A stretch of DNA of 64,000 nucleotides from Cryptomeria japonica (lineage: Eukaryota; Streptophyta; Pinopsida; Cupressales; Cupressaceae), in contig NC_081413.1 in the NCBI RefSeq assembly GCF_030272615.1, positions 333,040,302 through 333,104,301 of the forward strand, given 5' to 3'. Each line of letters begins with the position of its first letter. Within the stretch, counting starts at the first letter, position 1. The position numbers were made by a program, and so were the translations under genes. This document shows positions 34,851 through 45,947 of this stretch, piece after piece. The notes under the pieces are model-generated. The model did not search any database. It had not been told where the DNA came from and saw only the letters and a program-made list of their open reading frames with translations.

Positions 34851-36934
34851 ATATAAGGTCATGAAATGATGTTATATCAAAGAATAATAAAATATAGTTG
34901 AAGAAAAGGATAAGGACTAGTAGCATGATGCCCCAGTCATGAGATGAAGAAAAGGATAAGGACTAGTAGCATGATGCCCCAATCATGAGATGAGGAAGAA
35001 TGGTGAGGAGGAAGGATGACAAGGAAGTAGTTGTATGCCCCCTCAAGAGGACATGCAAGTTCGAAGAACACGGGTGTGCTCTCAAAAGGAATTAGAAGAA
35101 TAAGTGATGAAAGGATGAAGATAATGAAAGAGGGAACTAGGATGGGTTGGAGTGTTGTGATTGAAATGAGACAAAGAAATGATAAATGGATTGGATTTCT
35201 TGTTCAGCAAGTATAGAGAGCAAACCTAGAATTGATATTGCCATGGATAGTCTACACCACTCATTATAAGAACCAGGATGATATGAAGATCTGAGGCATG
35301 GACTGACGCTCAATCAAACAAGAATGCCTTGCACACAATCATGCAAGTGTTGATAAACACTAATGTAGGGTTGTCGGTTCATACAAGGAAGACCTTCAAA
35401 CACACCATGCCATGAAAACTATGCCCCATTATACACGAGCCAAGACACACCAAGAAATAGTATGATCAAGGCAGTCCTGAACAAGTATAGTCCTGGGACA
35501 CAAGATGGAAATAAAAGAAAAAGCTCAAGCATGCCAACGACTTGTACATGACCAACTAACTGACATCTCTTACCAAGAGTGGGACATGGATTTGGATAAA
35601 CTATTGGACTAGGGAAGGAGACAATGGGTAGGTGATGGATTTGGATGAATTGCTAGACATGGGAAGGATTCATCCCAATGGGCAGAGCGATGGATTGATT
35701 GATGGATGACAAAAGATAAGTTGGATGCGCAAGATCTATAGATGAGAGGATTGGCACTTGGATTTGATTAGGAAAGTATGGATGGGTGCTTAGATTAGGC
35801 ACAAGTCAGTACGAGCTCAAGTAGATGGGGAAAGCTCAGTTTGATGGATTGGATAGGATTGGAAGAAGGATAAATTATTAGATAGGATGAAAAAGGGGGA
35901 TGGATGTTTGAGTAGGATTGGATTGGGGATGGGATTAATGATTGAATTGGAAGAGGTGGAGAATATGATTGTATGTGATAGGATTGGATTAGAAATTGGA
36001 TAGGATGGGGTGGATTGGTGGATATGATTTGATTGACTGGAACCAATGACAAAGGAGAACAAAGGATTGGTAAGAGGATGGATGAATGGAAGGTGGGAGT
36101 TATTGTATGGATAGGAGACAGATGGATGGAGTGGATGGATATGTATAGGATATGGAAAACTGGAGGGTAGGGTGATGGAGACCCAAGGACTATGCTGCAA
36201 AGGAGTGCAATGCCCCACACTAGAGGTAGTGGAATTAAGGATGCAAGGATGGTGGATAAAGATGTATGAGTTTGAAGGATAATATGTAATGGATATGGAT
36301 GGTAGAGGAATAAGGCGATTAAGGCTTGAATGCTCCAAAGCATGCATGCATGATTCATTATTTTGCCTCTATTTGATCAAGATGAAAGATAGGAATGAAG
36401 GATTTATTTTGATAGAATGAGGGATATGAGATGGAGGATATGGATAGGATAGTCAAGATCAAAGATGGGAAAGGAGAATGGACTTATATATGATGCAGAT
36501 GGATGGGAGGATTACATGGATGAAGCTTTCCCCCAAGTGTAGAGTGCAAGAGGATGAGGGGATTACACATGACACTTGTTTTCCAATTTTTCATCATTGT
36601 ACTTACCCAAGTCACCACAAGGAGTGGTTTTCACCATTGGATGAAATGATTTTTCTTTACTTTTTTCTGATTTTTTTTTTTTTGTATTTTTCTTGATTTT
36701 TTTTTTGAATTTTTTGAATTTTTTGAATAGTTTGGATGGAAAAGGATGAGGATGAGTAGATGTGGAAGATAGTGGATGCATGAAAGAGGAAGGGAGGACT
36801 CAAGAATCTAGTTCCATAGATGGTATCCCTTATTATTTCTTTGAATTGGAGGTATGCTCATAGATGTTGGTAACAATAATTGGGGAAATGAACTGGATAG
36901 GGGATGGAAGATAAGGATTTTGGAAAGGATTGGA
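34851..36934 (-). other. interior of the 8.65-kb element, 3' half
   Basis: The plus strand is rich in GGATGGATTGGA-like sequence, so the minus strand is C/T-rich and has long open frames (36358-35795, two overlapping frames) that read as low-complexity Pro/Ser/Ile. No convincing coding sequence. An A/T homopolymer block lies at 36660-36730. Confidence 0.5.
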
Positions 36935-38853
36935 CTAATGGAATGGGATTGTGAAAAGTGGATGGTGGATAATGGATGGGGTTTTGAAGAATTTGTGGAA
37001 GATCAACATTGGCACACACCTTGACGGGTGGTGGAGTAATGGGGGAGAGTGTTTTGAATTAGATAGAGGATAAAGTGTGGATTTTGGGAAATGACCCAAA
37101 ATACAAGAAGGGGATGATGGAGTTGGGATGGTAGATTTTGGGACATAAGGACCCAAAATAGATTTTGAAGATGGAGAAGTGATAGATGGAGGATTGGAGA
37201 ACTTATTAATGGATAGAGCTTTTGGATTAGTAAGTTTGGATGCCGATTTTGATTTTGCTTTGGGATGCATTTCTTATTTGGGAATCCACATGGTTTTTGA
37301 ATTTTTCTTTTGGGGCCTTTGTAGCCTTTTTAATTTTTCTTTCTTTCAGATCATATTTTTCTTTTGAGCATGTCGTTTTGAGGGGACATGTTGATCCTTT
37401 GATTTTTGTGGATTTTGAGCTTTATGCTTTTTTAGATTGGGCATCCAAATTGCTTCCAACAGTAATGGGATGGGTGCATGAGGATGAATGAGTTCAGGAT
37501 TTTATGGATGGTGGGATGATGGAGGGAGCATATTGGGAGGCATTCAATGATGTGTACCTTTGTTGATCTTTCTTTAGGATTATTTAAGGTGATAGGGTGG
37601 CGGATGGAGGGATGTAAGGACCCAAAATGGATGGAAGGAATGGAGGATTTATCTTTGGAATATAGGGTCCCAAAATGGATGTGGATGACGGGGGATAATG
37701 AGATTTTGATTTGTATGAAGGAAATTTGGATTTAAGAGGAATAGAGGATGTACCAACATCTTGAGCATTAGCTTGAAGACCCTTATTATTTTGGAAATGA
37801 TATGTGAGTCCATTTTGAGGGGGATGAGATGTGGAAGGAAGATTAGGATCTTTAGATGGATTGGGATCATGACATGGAGATGAAAGAATACTTTGATCTT
37901 GACGAGGGATAGTATCATGAGATGGAGTGGGAGGGGTGATTGGATCATGAGATGGAAGAGGATCATGTGATGGAGGGAGAGGGTTGGATAGATGAATCAT
38001 ATGATCATGAGAGGAAGTGGAGGGAATTCCATCATTAGATGGAGTAGAGGGAGATGCATCATGAGATGGAGAGTATTCTATGATAGCATACTTTGGAACA
38101 ATCTTTTGGCATGTTTGGAGTTGTGGGGATTGTGTGATGGAGGATGATATGGAAGCTTTGATGTGAGTAGATGGGGAAATGGGGGTATCATGAAGTGCAG
38201 AGGATTGAGATTTGTTTTGAGGTGGAGGTGATTGGGGTGGATGGAGTACTTGAGGAGACTTGGCCACTTTTCTTTGAGGTGAGAATTTTGTCTCCTTTCC
38301 TAGCATGTCTTGGATAAGATTATGGATGATGGATTTGGAGGATGTGGACAATATGGATTCTGGAGGATTAGATTAGATGGAGAATTGGGATTATATGGGG
38401 GATTGGGATTGGGATTGGGATTGGGATTGGATGGAGGATTAGGATAATAGATTGGGGAATTAGGATTAATGCTTAGAGGAATATGGAGTAAAGGATTTGG
38501 ATGGGGAGTAGAGGTAATGAATGTATTGTAGAAGGATGGGGATTGGGATGTATATGGGGGGGAGATGGAGGTATACATATTGGATTAGAGGTGTATGTGG
38601 ATGAGGGATAATATGGAGGTATGGATGGGGAATAAGATGGAGATATGGATGGGGAATAAGATGGATTTCCCTTGTCGAAGGTAGAGGAAGGATAAGAGAT
38701 ATGGTATAGATTGGGATTAGGTGTAATGTGTTGAGATGGGATGGATGAAGGTATGATAGGCGGGTGGGAGATTATGGGATTAACTTGGTAGGAAGATTTG
38801 TGAACTTTCATGAGCATCTTCTCATACCAAGCTTTGAAATTCTCGGTAGTCAT
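36935..38853 (-). pseudogene. Pro/Ser-rich ORF of the LTR element, with repeated ILGPY motifs
   Basis: Pieces 38853-38473, 38351-37584 and 37270-36935. The first begins MTTENFKAWYEKMLMKVHKS, which is not low-complexity, then turns Pro/Ser/Tyr-rich. The second has PSHDPLPSHDP repeats and two SILGPYIP motifs (about 37670 and 37631). The third starts MHPKAKSKSASKLTNPKA and has SILGPYVPKS and a variant CILGHFPKS. Sharing this motif across frames suggests one ancestral protein of 600 or more residues, now frameshifted. It occupies the gag position, so a structural role is possible but unproven. Pyrimidine bias of this strand inflates open-frame length, so the Pro/Ser-rich parts deserve caution. 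Confidence 0.5.
38390..38435 (+). repeat. (GGGATT)n run
   Basis: Five or more GGGATT units in a row (38400-38430), enough G3 runs for a possible G-quadruplex on the plus strand. Confidence 0.85.
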
Positions 38854-38979
38854 GTTGAGAGTGAAGGATTAGATTGGAATTGGATGAATATGTTTTGGAG
38901 GGGAAAGATTATGAAGATGATGTTAAATGAAGATGAGGATTAGCACTTGGCTTGGAATGATGATGGATTAGATTCGATT

Positions 38980-39345
38980 GGATTGGTCCTTAGATTAGGA
39001 CTTGTTTTGATTGGATGATTGATTGATTGGATTGATTAAATTGGATAAGATTGGATTGGATTGGATTGGATTGGATTGGATTGGATTGGATTTTATTTGA
39101 TTGGATTGGATTGAATTAGATTGGATTGGATTAGATTGGATTGGATTGGATTGGATTGGATTGGATTGGATTGAATTAGATTGGATTGGGTTGGATTTGA
39201 TTTGATTTGATTGGATTGGATTGGATTGGTCCTTGGATTAGGACTTGGTTTGATTTGATGATTGATTGATTGATTGGATTGGATTGGATTGAATCAGATT
39301 AGATTAGATTTGATTTGATTTGACTAGATTGGATTGGATTAAAGG
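38980..39345. repeat. (GGATT)n microsatellite
   Basis: Two blocks of TTGGA pentamer repeats with interruptions, separated by a repeated TTGGTCCTTRGATTAGGACTTG segment (about 38985 and 39227). Confidence 0.95.
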
Positions 39346-39449
39346 ATTGGATGATGGCTTAATGGAGGATTGGATAACCAAATTAGGAGGATGGATGGAT
39401 TTGATTGATTGGAATTTTGGAGATTTGATTGGATTAAAGGGAGAATGAT

Positions 39450-41000
39450 TATGGAAGAACAAATAGATAAAAGGAAGAATAAAGGGGGAGGCTACCCATA
39501 GTCAGATGAATGATTTGGACAAAAATATTGGTTGAGGAAGGATGATTGTTTGAATGGATGAAAGTGGATTGGGGATTGGAAAATTTCTTGGATAGATAGA
39601 AATGGATTAAAGATTTGATGATGACAAGATGGAATTTGGAAAGAGGGATGATTGATTGGTTGTGGGGGATGGAATTGGCAAGAGATGTCAAGTAAAGAGA
39701 ACACAATGGTCAAAAGAAGTTAGACTCAAAAGACACTCATGCTCCTTCACAACATAGCCTATGCTGAGTAAGGACAATAGTCAATGGATCCCAATTGGTT
39801 TCCCAGCTATGCTTACCCAGAGCGGAAACTTAGATGTTTGACCCCACTAGCTCCCCTCCACGACACTCACTTCTTCGGGGCAGCCAAGCATCAATACACA
39901 TGAAACCTCCTCATGGTGAACTTTGTGTCTCTACTAAGGGTCATAAAAATATGGGCGCCTTTGGAGGTCCGACCTCCTGCACCAATGACTAGAAAGTTTT
40001 TGGCCACTATGTACAAGGTGTTTAGTATGGCTTCCCATTAGGAACTACCCTTCGTAGTTGCGCAAGTACAATTGAGGCCTATAGCCCAACGAAGCACCAA
40101 GAACTTAGTAGTCATGCAAGCATGATTGAGATCTCTAGGATCCTACTAAGCACCCAATGTGAGAGTGAACTCTCATATAGCCCCAACCATTGACCCTTTC
40201 ATCATCAATGGCCTATTTATTATAGTGATTTGGGTACCCCAAGTCTGGGTGTACTCACTTGGGTTGTTCCCCTCTCACTGATTCAAAGAGAAAGTTGGGA
40301 GGGTAGGCCCACTAAGAGTAAACATGCAACAAACATGAAAAGCTTGGAGGGTCTGGATTTCTGATCGTCTAGCTAGACGAGAGCATGCTCTCCTACCTTT
40401 ACGCTTTTCACAAAACACAAAAGACAATGGTTTGTTTACCCCCTAATTAGATCTAGGTGCCTAATAAAAGAAACACAATGTTTTCTTGAACCTCCTAGGC
40501 AACCTGCAAAACCACTTGATTAGTAGTTTGAAAATGAAGTCTTCGACAAGCATCCTACAAAAGACAAAAGAATGACAAATTTTTTATTTTTGGGAATGAG
40601 TAGAAAAACAAGAATAAAAACTTCTCTACTAAAGACAAATGTAGATTTGGAGGAAACTTTGATGGGTAGTTGGGGTTTGACTAGGTTTTTGACACTTTCT
40701 AAGGGATAGGAAAACATAAAATGGGAATTTTAGAGGTGAGGTGAAGGAATGGAAAAAATTGTTGTAGAGGGACAAAGAAGCAAAAATTGGAGATAGACAA
40801 TATGGAAAAATTTGGAGGTGGCTGGATAAAAGTGGAAGAAGTTATGGAAAACCCTAGAAATAGAGAAATGTTTGATTTTGGGCTTCAAAAAGTGGAATTT
40901 GGGATAAGGCCCTCAAGGAAAGAAATGCACAAAATGAAATTGTGGGGGATCTAGTGAAGTTTGGAGGAAAACAGAGTGAAGATAAAGAAGATATGGCGAT
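39450..41000 (-). other. 5' leader part of the 8.65-kb element
   Basis: No gene recognised. 39730-40480 has more balanced base composition than its surroundings. Short open frames (39713-39449, 40717-40520, 41123-40854) have no known domain. Confidence 0.5.
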
Positions 41001-41019
41001 AAAGAAGATATAAAGAAGA

Positions 41020-41510
41020 TTATTCCTATGACCACGCTGATTAGCAGACAATCGCGCTAATGCACGAGCGGTCGCGCTAATAGACATAATATTAGTATAA
41101 AACAGAGCAGATAATAGAAGCAAAAAAAATTACAGTTGCGCCGATTAGCAGGCGCTCACGCTATTGCGCAGGCGCTTGCGTCAAAACAACTAGAGTTGGT
41201 GCCTAGAAAATTCAAATTCAAATTTTTAACAAAATGCTCGCACTAATCGCAGAGCAGTCACGCTGAAGCGACAACTGAAAAGAGATAGAAGAAGATAGAA
41301 GCGATAAGAACATAAAGAATGAAGAGGAGATAGATGAATTTTCACAGTGGTCGCGTTGAAGCACAATGAGGCGCCAGAAAAAACTTTCAAATTTGAGCGG
41401 TCACGCCGAAGTCGAGATGGTCGCGTTGATTAGCAGGCGGTCATGCTCATCTAGAAAATAGTTGTGCCAATGCGTGTGCGCTCATGCTAAAGCGTGAACC
41501 TGTGAGAAAC
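41020..41510 (-). repeat. GC-richer degenerate repeat in the leader next to the PBS
   Basis: GCGGTCGCGCTAATGC-like units (variants GTCGCGTTGAAGC, GTCACGCCGAAG, GCTCGCACTAATCGC, GCTCATGCTAAAGCG) occur about a dozen times at irregular ~20-40-bp spacing between 41030 and 41500, in otherwise AT-rich DNA. Confidence 0.75.
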
Positions 41511-41551
41511 CTTCACAAAAAAACTCAAATTTTTTGTTAAATTTGGGACGT

Positions 41552-41571
41552 GGGTCCCACCGGGCGTGCCA
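41552..41571 (-). promoter_or_regulatory. primer-binding site of the 8.65-kb element
   Basis: Minus strand TGGCACGCCCGGTGGGACCC, three bases inside the 5' LTR; identical in its first 18 bases to the gypsy PBS at 6006-6028. Confidence 0.9.
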
Positions 41572-41574
41572 GAA

Positions 41575-42527
41575 TGAAGAGGGGAAAATGGAATGAAAGG
41601 TCAAATGATAAAAAACACAATAAAATAAGCATGAAAACACTAAAACATCAAGAGATCATTTTTACCTTGCTATTTTACCTTCTCCTTCAGATTGAGCTTG
41701 ATGAAGTGGATGGTGAGGATGCACCCTTGATGCTCCACTTGATGTGTTGCTTTCTTGATTTGGATGTGGAATGCTCTCCTTTTTTCTCAACAAGATAGAT
41801 TGATGGATTGGATTTGGATTGAAAGATTAAGGATGGATGGATTTGATAGAGGATTATGAAGAGAGAGGAGAAAAGAGCAACATGACAATGCATGAGAAGT
41901 GGATGATTTGTGAGGAGAATAGGCTCCAATTTATAGATTGGAGAAGGCCAATGGAGGGCCAAGATTGATTTGACCATGAAGGGTTGAGATTGATTTTAGA
42001 TAGAAGGCATGTGGATCAAGGGTGCCTTGGGAAAATAAACAAAAATATAAAAATCCTTGGGAAAAAGGGGGGAGAAATTTGAATTTCAATTATGAGGTAA
42101 ATATTCCAAAATAAGGATGCATTGAGGGATTCAAAAAAAATTGAATTTCTTTGAGAGTCTCAATGTTGATGTGACATGAGTGGGAATTAAAATTTGAGGG
42201 ATAATGATAATCATGATTATGAGAGATTTTAGAAGGATTAATTAGGCTAAGTGGGATTAGGAAAAGTGATTTGTAGGAATCACATGACTAGGTTAATTAA
42301 TTAGAATTAATTAACTAAGTGGGTTTAGAGGAAATAATTATTGGAGGGGACTTTAGAAGAATAGGGAAATAATTAATTTATTTGATAAATTAATTATTGG
42401 ACAATAGTGTGATAGAGTTAATTAAATTTAATTTAATTGACACTGAGAAGAATAAGATAACACAATTAAGTCAATTAATTATGTTGATAGGCTTAAATTA
42501 ATTAAATATTAATTTTAGGTGTCTACA
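41575..42527 (-). repeat. 5' LTR of the 8.65-kb element
   Basis: 953 bp, TG...CA, homologous to 33881-34835; TATA-like CTATAAAT on the minus strand at 41929-41936. Confidence 0.92.
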
Positions 42528-44279
42528 CTTCTTCTTCATCATCTTTAGGTATAGTGGGTGTAGTCAACAAGGATGTGAAGCCAAGAATTCTTTGTACATA
42601 TACACAACAAGTATATGAAACTATCAATCTATGTCTAGACGTGTATAATCATTATAAGTTATTTAAACTATTCATTCAATCATATTTGCATTCAATTACC
42701 TTTCCATTGTCTCCAACTACACTACCAGATCCTGAGTCACACAACCCCGCACTTGTGCTACTTGTGCCCTATAAGAGTAAAATAAGATATACATGCAAGT
42801 TACTACATAATCTAATTAATACCAATATAAATGATGAGCATGTATGTACAATAAAATACAAACGACTAGGTGCAATAATATATGTACTGTAAAGCTATCA
42901 AGACCAAATAAAATGGCCATCAAGGTGCCCTCCTGGATCTATGTCAACTCCTCCTCTGTCATCAACTATTAAATAGACCATGTAAATACAAATTAGTACT
43001 TAATATTATCTAGATTATTAAAATTCATTTAAAATATAGAATAAACTGTGAAAATACAAATCTTACCACTACATCATCAATGTATGATGAAGGTGCCTCC
43101 TCGCCTCTAGCATGCAAGGACTCTCCAAGGTATACTCCAGTTTGTGTCATAACATCTGGTGCATCATGCATCTCATGCACCTCATAATCTACAGTGTGCG
43201 TAGGAGGATCAACAAGTTGTCCAACTGGAACCAAGCATACATGCCCACACATGACACAACTATGGAGCACACAAATGTGTGGAGCCAAGGAGGACATGTC
43301 AGCACCACTGGATGCACCACTACCATCAAAAGTAGGCTGAGCTACTAACCCAGCCTGAGAAATCAAAAGGATACTCAAAGAGTGAATAATCGATATGGTC
43401 TATGATGCCACCTCACAGATGATATATGGATGTTGCACTGGAGGTGGGGGATCAACAAGAGGAGGGGGGACATATGGGCTTTGGACTACTCTAACTGCCC
43501 CAAGTCTATTTTGGGGCATACCTAAACCCACACCTTGGAAAGGTTGGATGTCAAAGTAGTTCACATGTTTTCCTAAAACAAACTCAGCATACAATTTTTT
43601 TATGAAGTACAAGGGGACATCAAGATTGTTGTTGGGTGGTTCATCAAAAACCATCCACCAACGATCCCAAAAGTTTTTCACAATACCATCATTTGTGCAC
43701 CATTTAATAGAAAGTTTTATTTTTTAGGGGTCTATGGGTTGACCAGTGCAAGGATTCACAAACATTGTGGCGATAGCGGCTTTGGATATCTTGAGATCCT
43801 TGATCTCCTTATAGGACAAGCCATCTGCATGTTGTTCCCTCATAGAATCTCGCCACAAAAGAGCGACATTGTGCTCCTTAGTGATGGTTTCTATACTCTT
43901 TATGATCGACGTGAGGGGATCAAACATTGCATTCAGGGGAAGGATCCTACGATAGACATCTACAATCCCCCTCAATTGGTTCAAATTTTGTGCAATAAAT
44001 CCTAAATTGAGGGGGGGTTTGGCAAAGGAGGGTTTTGTGCAGGAGGGTTTGGTTGTTGCGGTTGTGGTTGATCAATGTTTTCACTGTTATCCCCCATTTT
44101 TAACCTAATTGAATGTAAACAATTGAATTTAGTTAACAAATTTGAACAATTTTGTATTTGATTTAAAAAAATCTAGTTTTCATGAAAAAAACATATTTTG
44201 AATGAAAAAATAAATAAACATTAAAAAAAATACAAAAATTTGAATGAAAATGATGAAAAACAATAAAATCCTACCTTTC

Positions 44280-44720
44280 AACCGGATATCGGGTCCAACC
44301 AGATATTGGATTCTAAAAAATTGTGTAGCCCGTGGGTTAAAAATAACTCACGAGCTGTCATAGTCTACTTATATTGTCTCAGAAAATCGAATATCTGATT
44401 TTATTGGATATTCGATTTTTATAGTTAAATTATTTTAAAATAACATTATATTATATTATATAATAATATATTATCTAATATATTATTATATTATATAATA
44501 CGTATTATATATTACATATTATATAATATAACAATATATTATATATTATATATTATATAATATATAATATATAATATATAATATATAATATATTATTATA
44601 TTACATTATATATTATATAATTTATTTTTTAATTTAAAATTACCTATAAAAATTGGATATTCGATATTATCAAATATTTGATTTAATCGGATATCCAATT
44701 TTATCCGATATCCGATTTGC
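44280..44720. repeat. GATATCCGA-type motif cluster, right, with an AT palindrome
   Basis: AATCGAATATCTGATTTTATTGG, TTGGATATTCGAT, AATCGGATATCCAATTTTATC and CCGATATCCGATTT occur at 44391-44424 and 44648-44718. Between them (44446-44640) is an almost pure AT stretch of TATAATATATTA type that can fold on itself. The outermost GATATCCGATTT is an 11-of-12 inverted match to AAATCGAATATC at 26034. Confidence 0.7.
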
Positions 44721-44776
44721 TTAGGTGTTTACCATGCCAAGGTGTATTGACACCCAGGACAAGCTAAAAGTCAACA

Positions 44777-44861
44777 CAAATTTTCGTGTTTTTAGGCGAG
44801 TGGAAAAGGCTGTTTTTTTCACATTGCCTCTTTTTGGCCCCCCATGATCCTACACTAACCC
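44777..44861 (-). repeat. right terminal inverted repeat
   Basis: Inverted match to 22334-22428; followed by the GAAT duplication at 44862-44865. Confidence 0.85.
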
Positions 44862-45227
44862 GAATGTAGTTTAACAATGTGGATGTATGCTCTTCCAGTT
44901 CCCTACATTCACGTATCTCAAAATTGGATGTTTTGATGGTGATCCTTTCATGCTTCTAGGGTACCCATCTAACAAAATTATTCTCATGGAGATGGATAAT
45001 CAGATGATAGAAGTACATGAATGCCCATCTAGTTCTCAGAAGAATGGTCTCAAGTTCTCCATTACCATTGGGAGACATTCAATCAATTCTATCTACAAGG
45101 CCCAAGCCATGGAAGAAGAAATGAGGAGAGTAACAATGAAATTCTTTAAGGCCACAAAATACTTTGACTACAGAGGCATGAAGAATAAAGTCAAGAAAAG
45201 CTATACTCATGTTCATCAGATAGAAGA

Positions 45228-45947
45228 TGTAAGGAAACTTGCAACCAACTTTATGACAATTTCCACATAACCCAATTAATATTTCAATAAAATAAACACA
45301 TAGAATCCACATGCAAATAATAGACAACATATCCATAAAAATGTGACACAAGATATACCTTGGGAAAACCTCATGAGGGAAATACCTAGCCTCCAAAAGT
45401 ATCATCCACCATGTATTATCAACAATGCATCATTACAATACAACTATGAAAGCTTCTAAAACCCAACCATCAACAAGCACTCCATGTGAACAAGCATGTA
45501 ACCACACATCCTATGCCATGCTTCAACCCTCCATAAATGCTAACCTAGCTAACTGACTCAACTGGCTAACCCAAATAACTACCCTTGTAGTTTCTTTTAT
45601 AAACATAAGCTCCCACAAAACCACCGATTGGTATTAAATCAAACCATGTGCTACAAAACCATGTGGTAAATAACCCCACCTACCCTTAATTACTATTGGG
45701 TACTTTATTTGATTTATTTCCTCAATAATAATATTTACAATAAAATATAATATACAATGTAACAACTCATCGAGTGGTCTCCAAGAATATTCCCCAAGGA
45801 ATCTCTACATGTTGCACACCCATCTAGGTGTTCCTATATGCAACAATAATAATAAAATAATACATTACATGTCCATGGGAAATCCATAATAAATAAAATA
45901 TTATAATTAAACATTATTATTCAAGGTGTACAACACCTATTTTCCCA
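45228..45947 (-). mobile_element. ~720-bp solo LTR-like insertion
   Basis: Starts TGTAAGGAAACTTGC and ends TTTTCCCA, inserted in the split ORF. ATAGAAGA flanks both sides (45220-45227 and 45948-45955); removal rejoins the frame. An LTR would normally give 5 bp (GAAGA), with the extra ATA either chance or part of the end. Internal CCTTGGGAAAACC...GAGGGAAATACC resembles the other copia-like LTRs, and the start matches the solo LTR at 60714. Confidence 0.75.

Larger units (their letters stand above)
33881..42527 (-). mobile_element. 8.65-kb LTR retrotransposon lacking recognisable pol genes
   Basis: LTRs at 33881-34835 and 41575-42527 begin TGAAGAGGGGAAAATGGAAT and end TTAGGTGTCTACA on the plus strand. 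The target duplication CTTCT is at 33876-33880 and 42528-42532. The PBS lies next to the right LTR and the polypurine tract next to the left, so transcription is on the minus strand. LTR identity looks like about 95-97% by eye. No protease, RT, RNase H or integrase was found in the 6.7-kb interior; instead there are Pro/Ser-rich ORF pieces. It looks like a large non-autonomous (LARD-type) element that shares its PBS with the gypsy element at 1-7116. Confidence 0.92.
33516..44097 (-). pseudogene. second transposon gene, six putative exons, unknown function
   Basis: Minus-strand exon model: 44097-43067, about 42965-42930, 42768-42700, 42589-42528 continued at 33875-33859, 33752-33683 and 33578-33516. 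Donors and acceptors follow GT-AG (e.g. GTAAGA after exon 1, TTCTTGTGCAG before the last). Exon 1 starts MGDNSENIDQPQPQQPNPP, has a frameshift at a C7 run (44011-44017), and continues NQLRGIVDVYRRILPLNAMF, NFWDRWWMVFDEPPNNN and GKHVNYFDIQPF; two in-frame stops follow. The last exon ends KRINFDDPSVA. Exon 4 is interrupted by the 8.65-kb LTR element. It is convergent with the transposase gene. I recognise no family; a DNA-binding accessory protein is possible but unproven. Confidence 0.5.
22334..44861. mobile_element. 22.5-kb TIR DNA transposon with nested retroelements
   Basis: The left end GGGTATGTGCAGGATCATGG and the inverted right end GGGTTAGTGTAGGATCATGG match at 17 of 20 bases. Similarity continues through GCCAAAA, GGCAATG and CAYGAAAATTTG to about 95 bp on the left and 85 bp on the right, with one ~10-bp indel. 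GAAT flanks both sides (22330-22333 and 44862-44865), and removal of the element plus one GAAT restores the reading frame of the interrupted ORF. Inside are a transposase-like pseudogene, a small spliced ORF, a minus-strand six-exon gene and satellite arrays. Three later retroelements account for about 10 kb. A 4-bp duplication fits superfamilies such as Sola, Academ or Chapaev; which one, if any, is not determined. Confidence 0.85.

Noticed and set aside
35795-36358. 187-residue open frame and an overlapping 176-residue frame on the minus strand
   Set aside because: The strand is pyrimidine-rich so stops are rare, two frames are open at once, and the sequence is Ser/Pro/Ile-rich without motifs.
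38390-38435. Telomere-like repeat
   Set aside because: The unit is GGGATT, not the plant TTTAGGG, and it grades into the surrounding GGATTGGAT-rich sequence.
33881-42527. Exons of a host gene interrupted by an intron of 8.6 kb
   Set aside because: LTRs, PBS, PPT and a CTTCT duplication show the interval is a retroelement.
42554-42892. 112-residue open frame on the plus strand
   Set aside because: It overlaps exons 3-4 and introns of the better supported minus-strand gene and shows no domain.
26034-44718. AAATCGAATATC and GATATCCGATTT as the true transposon ends
   Set aside because: The inverted match is only 12 bases, no duplication flanks it, and the ends at 22334 and 44861 are better supported.
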